From Strix aluco (taxonomy: Eukaryota; Chordata; Aves; Strigiformes; Strigidae), in the NCBI RefSeq assembly GCF_031877795.1, contig NC_133971.1, positions 93,812,654-93,876,653 of the forward strand: DNA of 64,000 nucleotides, written 5' to 3'. Positions 26,601 through 39,440 of this stretch are shown one piece after another (the first letter of the stretch is position 1; the number at the start of each line of letters is the position of its first letter). The notes beneath the pieces were generated by a model. It was not told the origin of the DNA, did no database searches, and saw only the letters and a list, made by a program, of their open reading frames with translations. Made by a program: the position numbers and the translations under genes.

Positions 26601-29600
26601 AAAATGCTGAGCCAGCTAAGCACTATCTCTGTAATTAAGCATAACATTAACTAGGTATTTTCTTGTTTTGTCTTTGTTTCTTTACTCCAAATCTATGTTT
26701 TTAGCCTCATGTACTCTTTCATCTGTCTGTCTTGTCTAGTAGTAGAGCTGGGTGAGCGTGAGCTGAGACACAACAAGGTATTCTCCTCCCCTGGGACTGG
26801 CAACTCTTCAAACTGGGATACAGGGACATGATGCCCAGCACTACCTCCCCAGAGCACTGCTTCAATGGACATTGACCTTTGCTTTAGGTCAGACACTACT
26901 TGGGTCCTGAGCTGCTGATGGTCAGGTGTGGGAGGGAAAAAGGTATCTCCAGTGACGAAAAAACTCAAGAAAGGTCTCTGACCTGTAGCAAGGTAGTCGA
27001 ACGCATGTGTGATCTCCCAGACCCTAAGATATATGCAGTGTTTTCCACCTAATATCTGTATATTACTCAGCAGGAACATCATCATTGCTCACCTATGCCT
27101 TGACATGCTCCTTGGTCCAGGTACCTCACTGAGATGGTTGTGTGTAACTCAAATAATGGCCTACATTGTGTGGTGCCAGCTGATGCTGTTCAGAAGTGTT
27201 CTTCAGCTTTTAAAAGCTAGTTTTGTTTTAGCTCCCCCACTGCCATCTGTCTCGACGTGAGCCATCTACCACACATAAGGCCTTTCAGCTCCACCAAGCC
27301 ACAACGGGCAACTTTGTGCATAAACCCCTGATTTATCACACAGTCAAAAACCCTCATGCCTGGAATTTTTAAATGCAACTTTGTGAATCTGCATGCTCTT
27401 AGAAGTCACCCCATGGGTCTGTTCCTTATTTCCTGCCCAGAGACACCCCTTAAACTTCAATGACTATAGCTAAGGGCAGCAACCTACCCATCATAATTTC
27501 TGTTTACCAATTAGGCTCAAGAGCACAAAATGGGGCTGAGAATACTGAGATGACAATAGACTGTTTCCAAATTGCTCCATGTTCTGCAGAACTTCATAAG
27601 CACTAAGCCACCTCCTGTCAGATATCTTCATCCCATGCTATCTCCCTTTTCAACAGTTGGGTTGAGGCTGCATGAATCAGTGAGTTGTAAGAGAGTAAAA
27701 TTATTCCTGGAGTCTTAACTGTGATTTTACATGTTAACATTCCAAATATTCTCTGGAAGTCAAATTATAGCTAAATAACAGTCTGGGGCACTGGACTGAA
27801 AACCAAAACGCTTCCGTATTTGTTCAACAAAAGTGGTACAAAACTACTGAATAGCTACTCTGCATGGGGCTGAAGTTTTCCCCTCCTGGGGAGGATGTTA
27901 GCACAAGCTTTCAGTTCCACATGGAAACCACACGTTATCGCTTCATGTACTAAAAATCATCAGCACCATCGTATCCCTTCACAGAGTTGGAAGCATGCCC
28001 AAAGAACCTTCACAATCATTCAGCAGGCATCAAACAGCAGAAAAGACATCTCTGTTCCCATTGTACGTCTTCTTTATAAACCAAAAGCCCAGGCAAGTGG
28101 TGGAATTACACACAAGCTGAGCCTTGCATGTCCAAAGCAGACTGGTACCTCTCACGATATGATACTAAATAAAACCAGAGCCGCCTCACTCCTCTCCACT
28201 CTTACCACCCTCTGAGGTTCACGGTGTTTAGTGGTTTCTTTAAAATCTTAGCTCCCAGGCCTTTGTGCTTACAGGAAAAATTTAGCTGTCGCCAACATAA
28301 AACCAAGAACTGTTTCTTGTGGATGCTAGAAAAACAATGATCAAAAAGCTCGAAAATGAAAAGGTAAACAAACCTCACGGAATACATGATTTCAAACAAG
28401 CCGTTGTGATTTCAAGCAATTTTCTGCATTGGGAAGAAGAGATAGGGAAGTGGTTAACTTTTATGTAATGTAATTGAGAGAGCCAGGGCTAAAGCTGATA
28501 CTGAATTCAAATGCCTCTATAAGACAGAGGTGAGAAGGGACGGTTTCAGAAGACACCGTCATTTCTGGAAATGGGCTCATGGTCAAGTGCAAGATCTCTA
28601 AGCACTACTTCTACCGCATTCTCCTATAATATAGTCATATAAAACCAGAAGGAACTATTGGGAAGCAAAATTTTCTGTTCTCTTTTGAACTCTACCATGC
28701 AACAATTACTTCCCCAGGAAACAACTGTGCAACAAATTAGCATCAACAGAACTTTTTTCCAAGGATTTTTTTTTTTTTTTTGTCTAAATTCTGATAACTG
28801 AAAAAATGAAACTAATAGCACCAGCACCCAGGAATGCATCTACCTAGGAATGTGGGCCACCTTTAGAGATTGGTTTGAGGGGAAAGAAAAACATGGAAAA
28901 ATAATGGTTGGGGATGTGGATTTCTTTAGAATGGTGAAACTGAAGTTGAGTATTAATAAGCTTCAATCATCAAAATTAACTGACACATTCATTAATAGGT
29001 TTTTTAAAAAGTGTTTTATGAACAATTACATGCAGGACAGCTATATGTGATTCTCCCCAAAGTCATACCTCCCAGGCTTACTGCAAGTGACCCAAGCATG
29101 GGACTAGGGCTCAGCAGAGGTTTTTTTTTATGTTTTACTGATATGAGGTTGCATTGGGGCTTTTCTTTGAAGAGCAGCAGCTGATGGCAGCAAACCAAAT
29201 TCCCCAGCTAACATTTCAAGGAAATGAGAAGAGTCTCAGCCTGTGTTGAAAGCCTCTTCTGTCACTGTGTAGCATGAGCATATCCGCTGAATTAATTCTG
29301 CAAAAATCCCCCTCTTGAGTGAGTGCTCTGAAACTTTCTCAGAAGATGAAACCCCACAAATTTCTCTGTAGTGAGAAATTTCTGTCTGTGAGAGTGTAAA
29401 TTTGCCAGTTAAAAAAAATAAAAAGATAGCTTTGCAGAATTTACTTAGTGAAAGCCTTCATAGCTGGGTTTTCTTATAAATACTTGTGCAATAATAGGCA
29501 TTCCTTTCTCCAGTCAAATATCTGGAGACGGAGCGGGGACCCCACCAACCCTTCCCAGCTTGCAGGACAGGATGTTTTAATGGCACTTGGTGCTTTCACA

Positions 29601-29777
29601 GGCTGTTGCATTCCCGTAACACCCGTCTTATGCAAACAGCAACAACAACCTGTCGGGTAAAACAAGGCTCAGCCCGGCACAGGAACTGGCAGTTCCTGGC
29701 TTTCAAGTGGCAAATTTGGTTCATGGTCTCACCCCGTGGGGCATGGTGAGGTCCCTCAACAGCCACCCTTGTTTCTA
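20691..29777. other. Intergenic, no gene recognised
   Basis: A minus-strand ORF of 162 codons at 20576-21064 has no recognisable domain. A/C-rich low-complexity DNA lies at 23864-23900, a T-run near 22470, a T/G tract near 24555-24590 and a T-run at 28766-28781. Nothing else was identified. Confidence 0.5.
28766..28781. repeat. Homopolymer T16
   Basis: An uninterrupted run of 16 T. No adjacent retroelement body was recognised. Confidence 0.9.
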
Positions 29778-29965
29778 GAATCACAGAATGAATCATGGAA
29801 TGGTTTGGGCTGGAAGGGACCTTTAAAGGCCATCTAGTCCAACCCCCTGCCATGGGCAGGGACATCTTCCACTAGATCAGGTTGCTCAGAGCCCCGTCCA
29901 ACCTGGCCTGGAATGTTTCCAGGGATGGGGCATCTGCCACTTCTCTGGGCAACCTGTTTCTTCCC
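29778..29965 (-). mobile_element. CR1 LINE 3' fragment, antisense
   Basis: The plus strand reads AATCACAGAATGAATCATGG, then TGGTTTGGGCTGGAAGGGAC, then CCAACCCCCTGCCATGGGCA and the CTTCCACTAGATCAGGTTGC block. This is the classic reverse complement of an avian CR1 3' end. Similarity fades after the AACCTGTTTC at about 29960. The subfamily differs from the 9.2-kb and 47-kb copies and the fragment looks older. Confidence 0.93.
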
Positions 29966-30906
29966 TTGAAGACTGGCAGCACAAGTACATGGTGATTTTT
30001 GGCCACGAGGATTTATCTGTCCATGGACCATAGGATGAGGTTTTCATCAGAGGGATCTGATGGTGATGTGCTTGGTTGTCATTTCCAACCGAGGCTTCTT
30101 CCTGCTAACCCTGCAAGGAAAAGCCGGGCACCTTGAGTCCCTGCCTCAAGCCTTTACCAGCTAATGTGAAACACATGCAACGGCTAGAGAGTGATAAATA
30201 ACAGGAAGAGGTAACAACGGGGAGATTAGCTAAATCTGCTGGCCAAACCATGTCCAGATAAGTGCTCCCAGCTCCCCCAGCCATCCAGGGAAGCTGGCAC
30301 AAGTTGACTCCCATTTTGGCTCTCCTAAGCACATGAACTAAAGCTGCTCCAGATGCAACAATACCTTCAGAGCAGAACACGCTCAGCCCAAGTCTTGCTG
30401 TTATTATTCACAAACCGTAATTGCAGAGGGCTTTCTCCACCCATGTGGTACGCAGCAGAGCTGGCTGCATCGTTTGCTTTGATGCTGAGCCACATTAACC
30501 AATTTGGCCCTATCCAGGGAACTATTTGTCCAGGAGACCCCCAACCCGGGGAGGAGATTGTGTACCTTGAAGGGTACAAGCTCAGAGCTCCCCTTGGACA
30601 TGGGATGAGCAGGATTGTACTGGTTTTTGGAGCAGAATCATGATCAATCATTGCTACCAGCTCCCCCTCTAAGGCAGGTCTGAGAAAATTATTTTCTAGC
30701 TCCTTTCCATATGAAAAGCCCTAAAAAAGTGAATGAACAGTATGGCTGAGACCAGTTGTGCTTTATTTCTGCAGCAGAAAGCCAAAGGGATGAGAACAGC
30801 CTTCCTGACACATATATTAGTTCAGTGTTGGTAAAGCCCAGGATAACATCCAGCCTGGAACAGCAGCAGAAGAGAGGTGGACAGGGTCCTGAGGAACAGC
30901 AAATTA

Positions 30907-30926
30907 TTTTTTTTTTTTTTTTTTTT
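30907..30926. repeat. Homopolymer T20
   Basis: An uninterrupted T run, likely length-polymorphic. Confidence 0.9.
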
Positions 30927-33204
30927 AAGTCTCATTCCAAAAATACTAGAACAGTATTTGCTTGGAGAAATATTTAGTTCAGTCTGGGACTGCCCTTCCT
31001 GAAGCTGGTGTGGGATTATTTACCTAGGCAGAAAATCACAGGGCATAATCAGGTAGGACTAGCGTGACCTCAGCTGGGATCTGATCTGGTCACCAGTCAA
31101 ACAACCAGCCTGGCGGAGCAGCCTGTGGGACCAGGTGATAAAGAAGGCCTTTTCCCTCCTGCCCTGGAGGAGGATGCTATGTGAAAGCTATTGCATCTTC
31201 TTGCAGAGCCCCCGAGCAGGGTGAGACGATGAAGACGAAGGTAGTTTTACTCACGCTTCCCCCACGCAGGCGGGTGTCCAGTGTCCTGTGGCATCTCCCT
31301 GTGCTACTCAGCCTATGGTGGGATGGGTGGTAGAGTCACAGGGGGTTAGGGGAAAAACACCTATTTCAGGCAAAGGCAAGAGCTGTTGGAAGGGCAAAGG
31401 TTATGGGAGAGCAAAATTACCGTCCTACTCACAGCTCTTTAACAGGATCATGTTAGGACCACAGACATCTTCTGTCTTCTGGATATCTGTGTCAGGTGGA
31501 GAAGAGTCTGTCTGAAGACCTAACCATTACCCATCCATCAGGTCTGTGTTGCAGCCCCCTAAACACACAGAGGGACCGGGATGAGCCTTGCTGAACGCTT
31601 TCACTCCCTGACAAAGTTTTGACCAAATTCTGTGGGGAAATTGTCTCAAGTTTTCCCAAGACAAGGGAGGCAGCTCCCACCCCCAGCAGTCACTGCTTCA
31701 GCCAAACACCGAATGGGTCCCTCTCTCCTTTTCTTTCCCATTAAGCCACTTCTGATGTGATGTCAGGAGGTTGCAGCTCCGTATTTTGCCCCTCTCCCCA
31801 TCCTCCCCATCATTACTCTTTCACTTTCCCTGGCAGCCGCTGCTGCTGTTGCAAAGGTGTGTCAGAATTGCACCCATTTCTCTCCTGCAATAAGGTATGT
31901 AGGTCAGGAGGGTGGCAGAGCAGAGGCTGCAGGGATAGGCATCCTCAGGCACCCCTATGCTTGCTGCCCGAGGGGGACGAAGGTCTGGTGGCAGAGCCAG
32001 GACTATGGCATTTTGGTGGGGGTACCACGGGTGGGGCTGCAGCAGCCCCCTGTACCTTGTGACATCTTTTCCCTAAGGATAAAAGAGGGATCTCATCATC
32101 TTCGGTTCTGGGATGTTTCATGCACACCCAGAGGAACACACAGAGTAATATAAAACAGAAATATTTCCCAGACCTGGCAACCTCATAGCCGATAATGAGA
32201 AACATTTTCTCTAACAGAAGACTTCCAGGGATAGAAACATTAAGAAATCATCTTAATGTTAAAAATCAAGACAAACCATTCCAACCCCAGACAAGGATTA
32301 TATAAATGTGTGAATTGGTCCCAGAGGTGGAAAGGGAGAGACAACAAGTGCCTTGTCAGGAGGCCACGCAGAGGTGGGTTACCGCCTCAGGAAAACCCTG
32401 GCTAAGCTGTTGGGGGCTGACCAGCCCCTCTGTTTTACCCCAGTGCAGAATAGTGATGGGGTCCCCGGGGTCACCATCCCAGACAGGCAGCACTGCTGGG
32501 GACTGCGGGCAGGACACCAGGGAGCAGCCTGGAGAAGGAGGTGGAAACCTGCTTCAAAGCAACCTGGGATAAAGCTAAAAATCCTCTGGGCCAATTGCTC
32601 TGCAACTCCCAAAGTTTCCGTCTTTGTCCCAGATAGGAATTTTGTGATAAGAGTGCCAACAGGTATGCCGAGCCCACAGAGCATTTACAGGATTGTATTT
32701 CACCCAGGATAGCAGTGACTCACGCTTCCAGCATGGTTAAGTAATTTTTTTTCCCCTTCTATACTTCTTCCCCTGCCCCATCCGCATGAACTAACACGGC
32801 TGCAGAACTATAGAAACTGTATTAATAATGGTCTTTTATGTGGGTTTAATCATCTCTCAGGATCTGCCAGACCACAAACTTGAAACTCTTTATGAATGTG
32901 ACTCACTCCCAGAGCAAACGTTCATTGGTTGACAAACTCTCCTGATTTCGCCCCGTAAAAGTCCTTTTCCTATTGGAAGAGAGTGCCTGAGGTGTTACCT
33001 ATGCTGCAATTGAAGTTCACTGACTTGAAGTAACCCCAGATACTGGTATCACATGATTTTATACTCGTTCATTCATCCTCAAGCAGCCTGACAATAAATA
33101 GTGACCTCTGCAGCAGAAACCCTTGCAGAAATTCCCCTTGCACAGACACACTTCCTACTTTTGCAGCCAACGTGTTTTACAGAGTAAGACTATCTGCAAG
33201 ACTG

Positions 33205-33222
33205 AAAAAAAAAAAAAAAAAA
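33205..33222. repeat. Homopolymer A18
   Basis: An uninterrupted A run. No processed pseudogene was recognised immediately upstream. Confidence 0.9.
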
Positions 33223-36200
33223 GTTATTTTTCTCCTCAAATGTATTGAACATCCAGATTTGCCATGGTGCACTTAAAGAAAAGGATTTTGCTGAAAACCT
33301 CAATCTGTTTTGAATCAGTACCAGATCCCACTTAGGAGCTGGTGTCTGACCTGGAGATAAATGTAGTACAGCTAGAGATGAATGAATTTTAGAAACATTT
33401 CTGGTGTCAAATAGGGGCTTTGCAAGTGATTCATAAAGAAGAAAGCTGATACATATGAATCCTGTACAGTTCAGCACTGGCAATTTAAGATGAGCCAGGA
33501 CTCCTGAAATATTAAAACTTATTGAATTGCTGCATTGTACAAAGATTTCTCAAGTTCCTGCTCTTCTGCCTCTCCCAGAGCTGCAGAGGGATGGAGGATC
33601 CCAGGTCAGGTTCATGGGCAGTGTTTTGCACACATAAGCCATGAGGCGGATAAGAGGCTCACAGATATTTTCATATATCCTACCCTAGGAAAGCAGAAAG
33701 GAGCAATTTTCTGGTTACAAAGAGCCAGGACATGTCTAACTTGGCAGAAGTGTCAAATTCAAACCCTGAACATGGGTGATGGGCTCAGCCGCTAAAGAGG
33801 AAACTACTGATGGCGGGGGGGACATATAGAGACATTTAGATGTGACCTCCTTAACAAGCATCTGTTTTACAAGTTCACTATGTACATGAGCTTAGAGGGG
33901 TATCTTCTTTGTACATGTTTATTTATACACCTGCATTCGTAGCACTATATGGAGCATCTCCCACCACGACCAGGGCTGCTCTTCAGGTAACCTCCCAGGT
34001 TGCCATTCCGATGGAACAGAAATCAGCCCCAAAATCTGGACCAGCTCATTTCAGTAACACATTTACACCAGTTAAAGTGCCTTGTTAGAAAATTCAGAGC
34101 AAAGCAGACAGGCAAGAATTTAATGCATTCATAAACTGCTTCTCCGAGGCACTGGTTTCTCTGCAGAACAGCACATAATAAAATGCTAACAACACCACGG
34201 CTTGTCCTCCCCAAACTGAGCATTGGCTCGCACATTAAAGAAAATGTCTTGGATGTCTGTGTGGAACACAGCCACTTGCTGACAGCCTACCATAACATTA
34301 TATACATGGCTATTTTACCTTCCAATTACACATCCCCAGGGTGTTCCTTAAATAAGACTAAGTTAGATTATATTAGGTAACCATCCTGGTTTTGATAGGC
34401 ACTTATTTGCTTCCCCTCCACCAATTTATTGCAGGCATACCACAAGGCTGAATAAAAAGCACCGTTGAACACTGAAGCCCACTAAAACATTAATTTAAAA
34501 ACATAACTTGTTTTACATGCTTCTCAAAAACTTTCAGTATCCTGGTGCATCATGCTGATTACCCAAGTTACCAATACATTTTTTTCCCAGAGCAGACACC
34601 TTTACCGAGCATTTTTCCTCCCTTCTCTGCAAGGAATTGGGTACTAGGAGTCAAAGAGGAGTCAAAGGTCCCAAAGACGGATGGAGAATGCAAGGATGTC
34701 TCTTCCTTAGCTATCCGCTTTGGATGCAATAGCCCACTCGCAATACTACAGACTTGCTATCCCATAGGAAAGGTCACTCACATCACCACTTTTTCCATCC
34801 TGTATTTGCACAATATATTCGGCTTCCCAGTGAGCTGTGACCACGTCAGTGTTGGCAAACTCCAATCCAGTGTTGACATCTTTTGCAAACACCCGCTTCA
34901 TTCAAACAAACGGCATTAAAAAAAACGCAATAAATTATTTGAGATGTCAGCAGAGCTAAATAATACGCACATGGATGTTTTTCCAATGTACTCGTGAACT
35001 GGAGAAAATACTTAATTACCACAGATTTGCAGACCTCATCTGCTAAAAGACTAAAAAAACCTCAGCCTTAAATAGAAACAAACATCCTTATTTGGTCATC
35101 ATGACACTAAGGTCAGTCCCATCCTCCTGTCAAGGTCTTTGTCATTCAACCTTACAGAAGTCAAACATACCTACAAATTGTTGTTATTGCAGTCATCTGT
35201 GGGTGGTTAGCAGTTGGGCAACGCTGGGAGACATCGCTGTGCCACATCTATCAGACGTTTCAGAGCCTTGAACCCCAGCCAACAACCCCCAATTGCCATC
35301 ATCCCGTGGCTGAGCAGGAGATGCAGTGGGGCAGCCCCTGAAACTCGCTGTCTTAACTGCTTTCTTAGGAGCTGGTACAAGACGAAAAGAGATGCAAAGC
35401 TGACCTAACAATAAGTGCCCAGCCTCCAGCTGCCATACAACCCTCAGAAAACCCCAAACCTGACCAGGGATTGCCAGCGCTAACATCTGGATTCACTCGA
35501 CCCATGTCATGGCTTTGATTTGCTGTAATTCACCTGTGAGATAAACTGTTCAATAAGCTGCATCAGCTGTAAGGTAGAAAAATATCTGCTCTTTAGAAAA
35601 CCTGAAGCACACAGATATCTTGGGTCAGGTCAGGCATTGCAGTGCTCGAGGATGCCTGCCCTGTAAGGCCACAGGGCTCCCCAAGGTGGCATGCATGGCA
35701 GACCTTCCTACAAGCCTGCTCCAGTAATTTTGTGGTCAGATCACCTCTGTTTAAGGGTGTTTGTAGAAGACAGAGAGGGATCATCATCACTGAGCAGGAA
35801 ATCACAGGCTGGATGAAATCCAGAGCAAGTGTGCTGCATTAGCATGAGGTACAGCTGTTTGCCTTCTCCGGCCCCCCACTCTAGTTAACTGCAGGGAGAT
35901 GGTTACGGACTGATGTGCTGTGATAGAGGCACTGGGGTTTTTTTCGTGAAGAGCTAATACCTTGGGAAATCTTCCAAGGCAGCTAGAAACAGAGATGGAC
36001 ATGCCAAAACATGATGCACGCTGGACACTGCTCCCCGCAGCTTGCCAACTAGCTTCTCCAGCCAGATGCTTTATTAGATGACAAGTTTTTCCGTGCACCA
36101 GGATCAGATTTAGAAGCAGTGATCAAGCTAGCAGCAAGATGTACAGATGGTTTCTTTGTCAGGACAGCAGCAGGTATCGATCTTCCAGCTCAGAGGCTTA

Positions 36201-36279
36201 GGATCCATGCTGTCTGGCCTCAGGTCTCCCCATTGACTCAGACCGGATCTCCATTTTCCTAAGGACAAACCTGAGCAAA

Positions 36280-36350
36280 CTGATGGGATTCAGGCTGGAA
36301 GAGACAAACCCACCCCAGATAGGAGATACTAGATGGGCCTTTTTATCTCC
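36280..36350. repeat. Possible old CR1/L3 LINE remnant
   Basis: The segment contains GGGATTCAGGCTGGAAGAGA, similar to an antisense CR1 tail. About 30 bases later comes ATACTAGATGGGCCTTTTT, similar to the sense tail of reptilian CR1/L3 elements. The two point in opposite directions, so at most one is likely real. Confidence 0.25.
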
Positions 36351-38446
36351 CCCATTACCTGCAACCGTGTTATGTGACCCATATGTTTATTTGCTCTGCA
36401 GGTGTGGCTGATTCCTGGCCTCTTTGGAGAGCCACCACCTGCTCCAAGAGACCTTGGTGACTGCCGTTTTCCAGTCATTACGTTCGCAATAAAACTTGAG
36501 CAAGCCCATAAAACCAAGGGAAAAATCCAGCTTGAGTGCAAGTTCAGCCCAGGAAGAAGCGAGAGTTACTGGGTTTAGCTCGGAGGCACTCAGATCTCAG
36601 CCCGGGCTTGCTGCCAGGCACAAAAAGCTTCCTGCAAACCTGGTCTGGAGACAAGAGCTTTGTCATGGCCTGGATTTGGAATACCTCTGAGGGGGCTCCA
36701 GGAATCCCCACACACTTGAGCAGGGTCCCTGCCTGAAGTGAGGTGGGATGGATAGCAAGGACCCAGAAGACAGCCCTAGGCAGCAGGTTGGGGGGTTTAA
36801 AATTTGAAAGTTCAGGTCTGAACTCCACTTAAATCTCAATTTAGGCACCTGAGCTTTGTGGTGGATCACACTTCAGAGCGTTGGGTAGGGCTGGCCAGCA
36901 CAAAAGCAGCAAAATCTGTCTCCGTCTCTACCACCGAGCCATTTCCTCACCTCGAGCGAGCACCAAAGCTGCATGCCTCAGTTTCCCTACCTGCTACAGC
37001 AGCACTCACCTAGCCATGCTTTGAAGTCTCCAAGTGAAACTAGTACCACATGTGAGACCCAGGTATCATTGCATTGTAATTATAACAATTTCCCTTATTA
37101 AATGTGGCTTTTTCTTCTCTGCTGAGAGCTTTCTCTGCTGGTTTGCAGGAGGTGGAGCACAGCCGCAGGAGTCCTGCTCACACCACTGCTGTTTCAGGAC
37201 ATGTCGTTCGACTCGCACCACCCTCCTGCACCATATTTCTTTCGGGAATGCAACACAAAGAGCGTGGGAAGCACGGAGGGACCAACCCATTGATCTACAG
37301 CACTCAGAAAAATCCCGTCGCGCTTGCTCCTTCTCCCTTGCCTCTGCTTCTTTGTAGTCGTGACCTCTCCCTGGAGAGGCCAGTCTTCTCCTTGATGGCA
37401 TTTCAGAGCTGACCAGGGCACTCAATGGAGAATTAGCCAGAACACACTGTTCTTTGTCAGAATACTTATTTTAATACATGTAAATGGGGCAGATTACTGT
37501 TCAAACTCTTATACCCATCAGCAGGTATGTACCTTTCTCGAGTGGCAGAAGCCAGAGTGTAACCAAGCCCATGTTTCTGTACGAAACACAAGCTGCATTC
37601 CTCCATCCCAGCCATCCCAGCAGAGAAACCTGACTGCCTAAAATAAAACAATCAAACACACAATATTTTGCAGGGCAAGAACACCCTTTGTCCTCTCTAG
37701 GAGGGCAGGGTTTTCTTACTGTCCCTCAGCTGGCTCAGGGATCTTGAACATGGCACAACACCCCACAGCACAAGCTGGCACTGCTTCCAGACTAAACCAA
37801 ATCTTTCCTGATATTCTTTTGTCCTTTCCCTTTAGTGCGGTGATGCTTGTTGTCCTGGTGGCAATGGACTGGAAGCCTTCACAAGAAGGTGGCAGTGACT
37901 TGCAGATCATAGCACTACTCACGGGACTTCACTATCTCATCATGCTTTGGGGCACTAAGCTGTTGTTTAGATACCTCCTGGTGTCTGAGATGGGAGAAAA
38001 GGGTCAGAGAGCCTCATTCCCCTTATCTTTCCTGTCAAAGGTAAAATAGTCTTTTCAGGCACTGACTGCTACTATCAGGTTCATGCTGGGGCTTCATGGA
38101 CCCAGGAGCAGGGAATTCAGACCCCCACTCACAGAAGCATCGCTTGAAGCCCAGGGCTTGTCCCTTGTTTTGGTCAACCTAGTCAATAAACACAAAAATC
38201 AAGGTTTGACTGATGGACACAGAAATCTTTCATACATGCACAAAGAGAACTGCAAGACAGACCACAGGCTTTCATGCCACAGTGTTTTAGCAACTAAGAG
38301 TCTATTGCAATGCTATCCTATGGCAGAAAGCAGCTGAGAGGATCCACCAAAAGGAAAAGCAGGGTGGGATTTTGTGCTATGTGGCTCCCTGTTACAGTGT
38401 GCAATGCTATATTTTTGCTTTTAGTAGCAAATACCAGTGCTAAAAG

Positions 38447-38512
38447 GCAACAAAGAAAGCAAAGGAAAGAAAAAAAGAAGAGGAGGAGGAGACGGGGCGG
38501 GGGGGGGAGGAT
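38447..38512 (+). repeat. Polypurine tract (A/G, ending in G-runs)
   Basis: About 65 bases are nearly all purine: AAAGGAAAGAAAAAAAGAAG, then AGG triplets, then a block of four G and a block of eight G separated by one C. The asymmetry could allow triplex or slipped structures. Confidence 0.8.
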
Positions 38513-39269
38513 CACAGACCAAAGGGCACCAAGAGCCCTGTACAAAGCAATTTGCTTTTTGATCTTGTCCTTGATCAAGAAGGTCCATCCCACTTTTGTA
38601 CAGTCACAGACCATACGATGATTTGTTTTCTTGACTGAAAGAAATACAACACCAGATATCTGCAGATATCAGCTCCCACATACAAACCTGAATAAGGGTC
38701 ACATTTTCAAATTATATCCTAAACCAAGGACATAAGAGGGCCTAAAAGATCTGTGTTTAGTCTACAGCTCTGCTTTCTAGGTGAATGTAGACAAGCAGTT
38801 TAGGACCCCTCTCCCTCCCCCATGCCTCACGTTAGCAAGTTTTTAAGCAAATTGGACAAAGGAGGAGTGATCTCAAAGAATTAGTTTTTATACAAGGTTT
38901 CTGAAAGTTTGCGTTGGGGAGAATGGAGAGAGAAAGACCCTGTAAGTGTATCTACTCAGAGTAAGAATCAATCTGTGGGTCCATATTCTATTAAATATTG
39001 GAGAAATACACACACCAGAGACCCCTTAAAATGCCTTGACCACCAGAAAGCTTTCAACCAGAGTTCAGACTTTCTTAAGCACCAATCAACCTCCAGACAC
39101 AAAACCATAGGAATGCTCAGAGGAACGTGGGTTTTTCTTCTCTTTTGGACAACATACAAGAAACAGAAAGCTAGTTTCCAAATCATACAAATTTGAAATG
39201 AGCAGCTGCTCACCAGGGAAAGACCCAGAGCTAATTACCAAGCTTGTCTAGCAACCTCAGCATGAGGCT

Positions 39270-39440
39270 CATAGGATGATTCAGGTTGGAATGGGCCTCA
39301 GGAGGTCTCCAGCCCAAACCCCTGCTCCAAGCAAGGTCAGCTATGAAGCCACACCAGGTTGCTCAGGGCTTTATCCAGCTGAGTCACAAACGTCTCCAAG
39401 GATGGAGGCTGTACAACCTCTCTGGGCAGAGCTTCTCCCT
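39270..39440 (-). mobile_element. CR1 LINE 3' fragment, antisense, diverged subfamily
   Basis: The plus strand reads ATAGGATGATTCAGGTTGGA, then ATGGGCCTCAGGAGGTCTCC, then CACACCAGGTTGCTCAGGGC and a TCCAAGGATGGAGGCTGTAC block ending in CAACCTCTCTGGGCA. This is the antisense form of another CR1 subfamily in which TCAGGTTGGAATGGGCC replaces the usual start. The 5' part beyond about 39440 is too diverged to place. Confidence 0.85.

Larger units (their letters stand above)
29966..39269. other. Intergenic, no gene recognised
   Basis: There is a T20 run at 30907-30926 and an A18 run at 33205-33222. A GC-richer stretch at 37100-37430 is open in several overlapping frames (107, 102 and 119 codons) with no family match. 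A purine-only tract lies near 38447-38512. No exon could be supported. Confidence 0.5.

Noticed and set aside
31339..31350. GGGGTTAGGGG telomere-like motif
   Set aside because: A single unit, not an array.
37034..37425. Cluster of overlapping ORFs on both strands
   Set aside because: Explained by locally GC-rich, stop-poor DNA. No family resemblance and no consistent splice sites.
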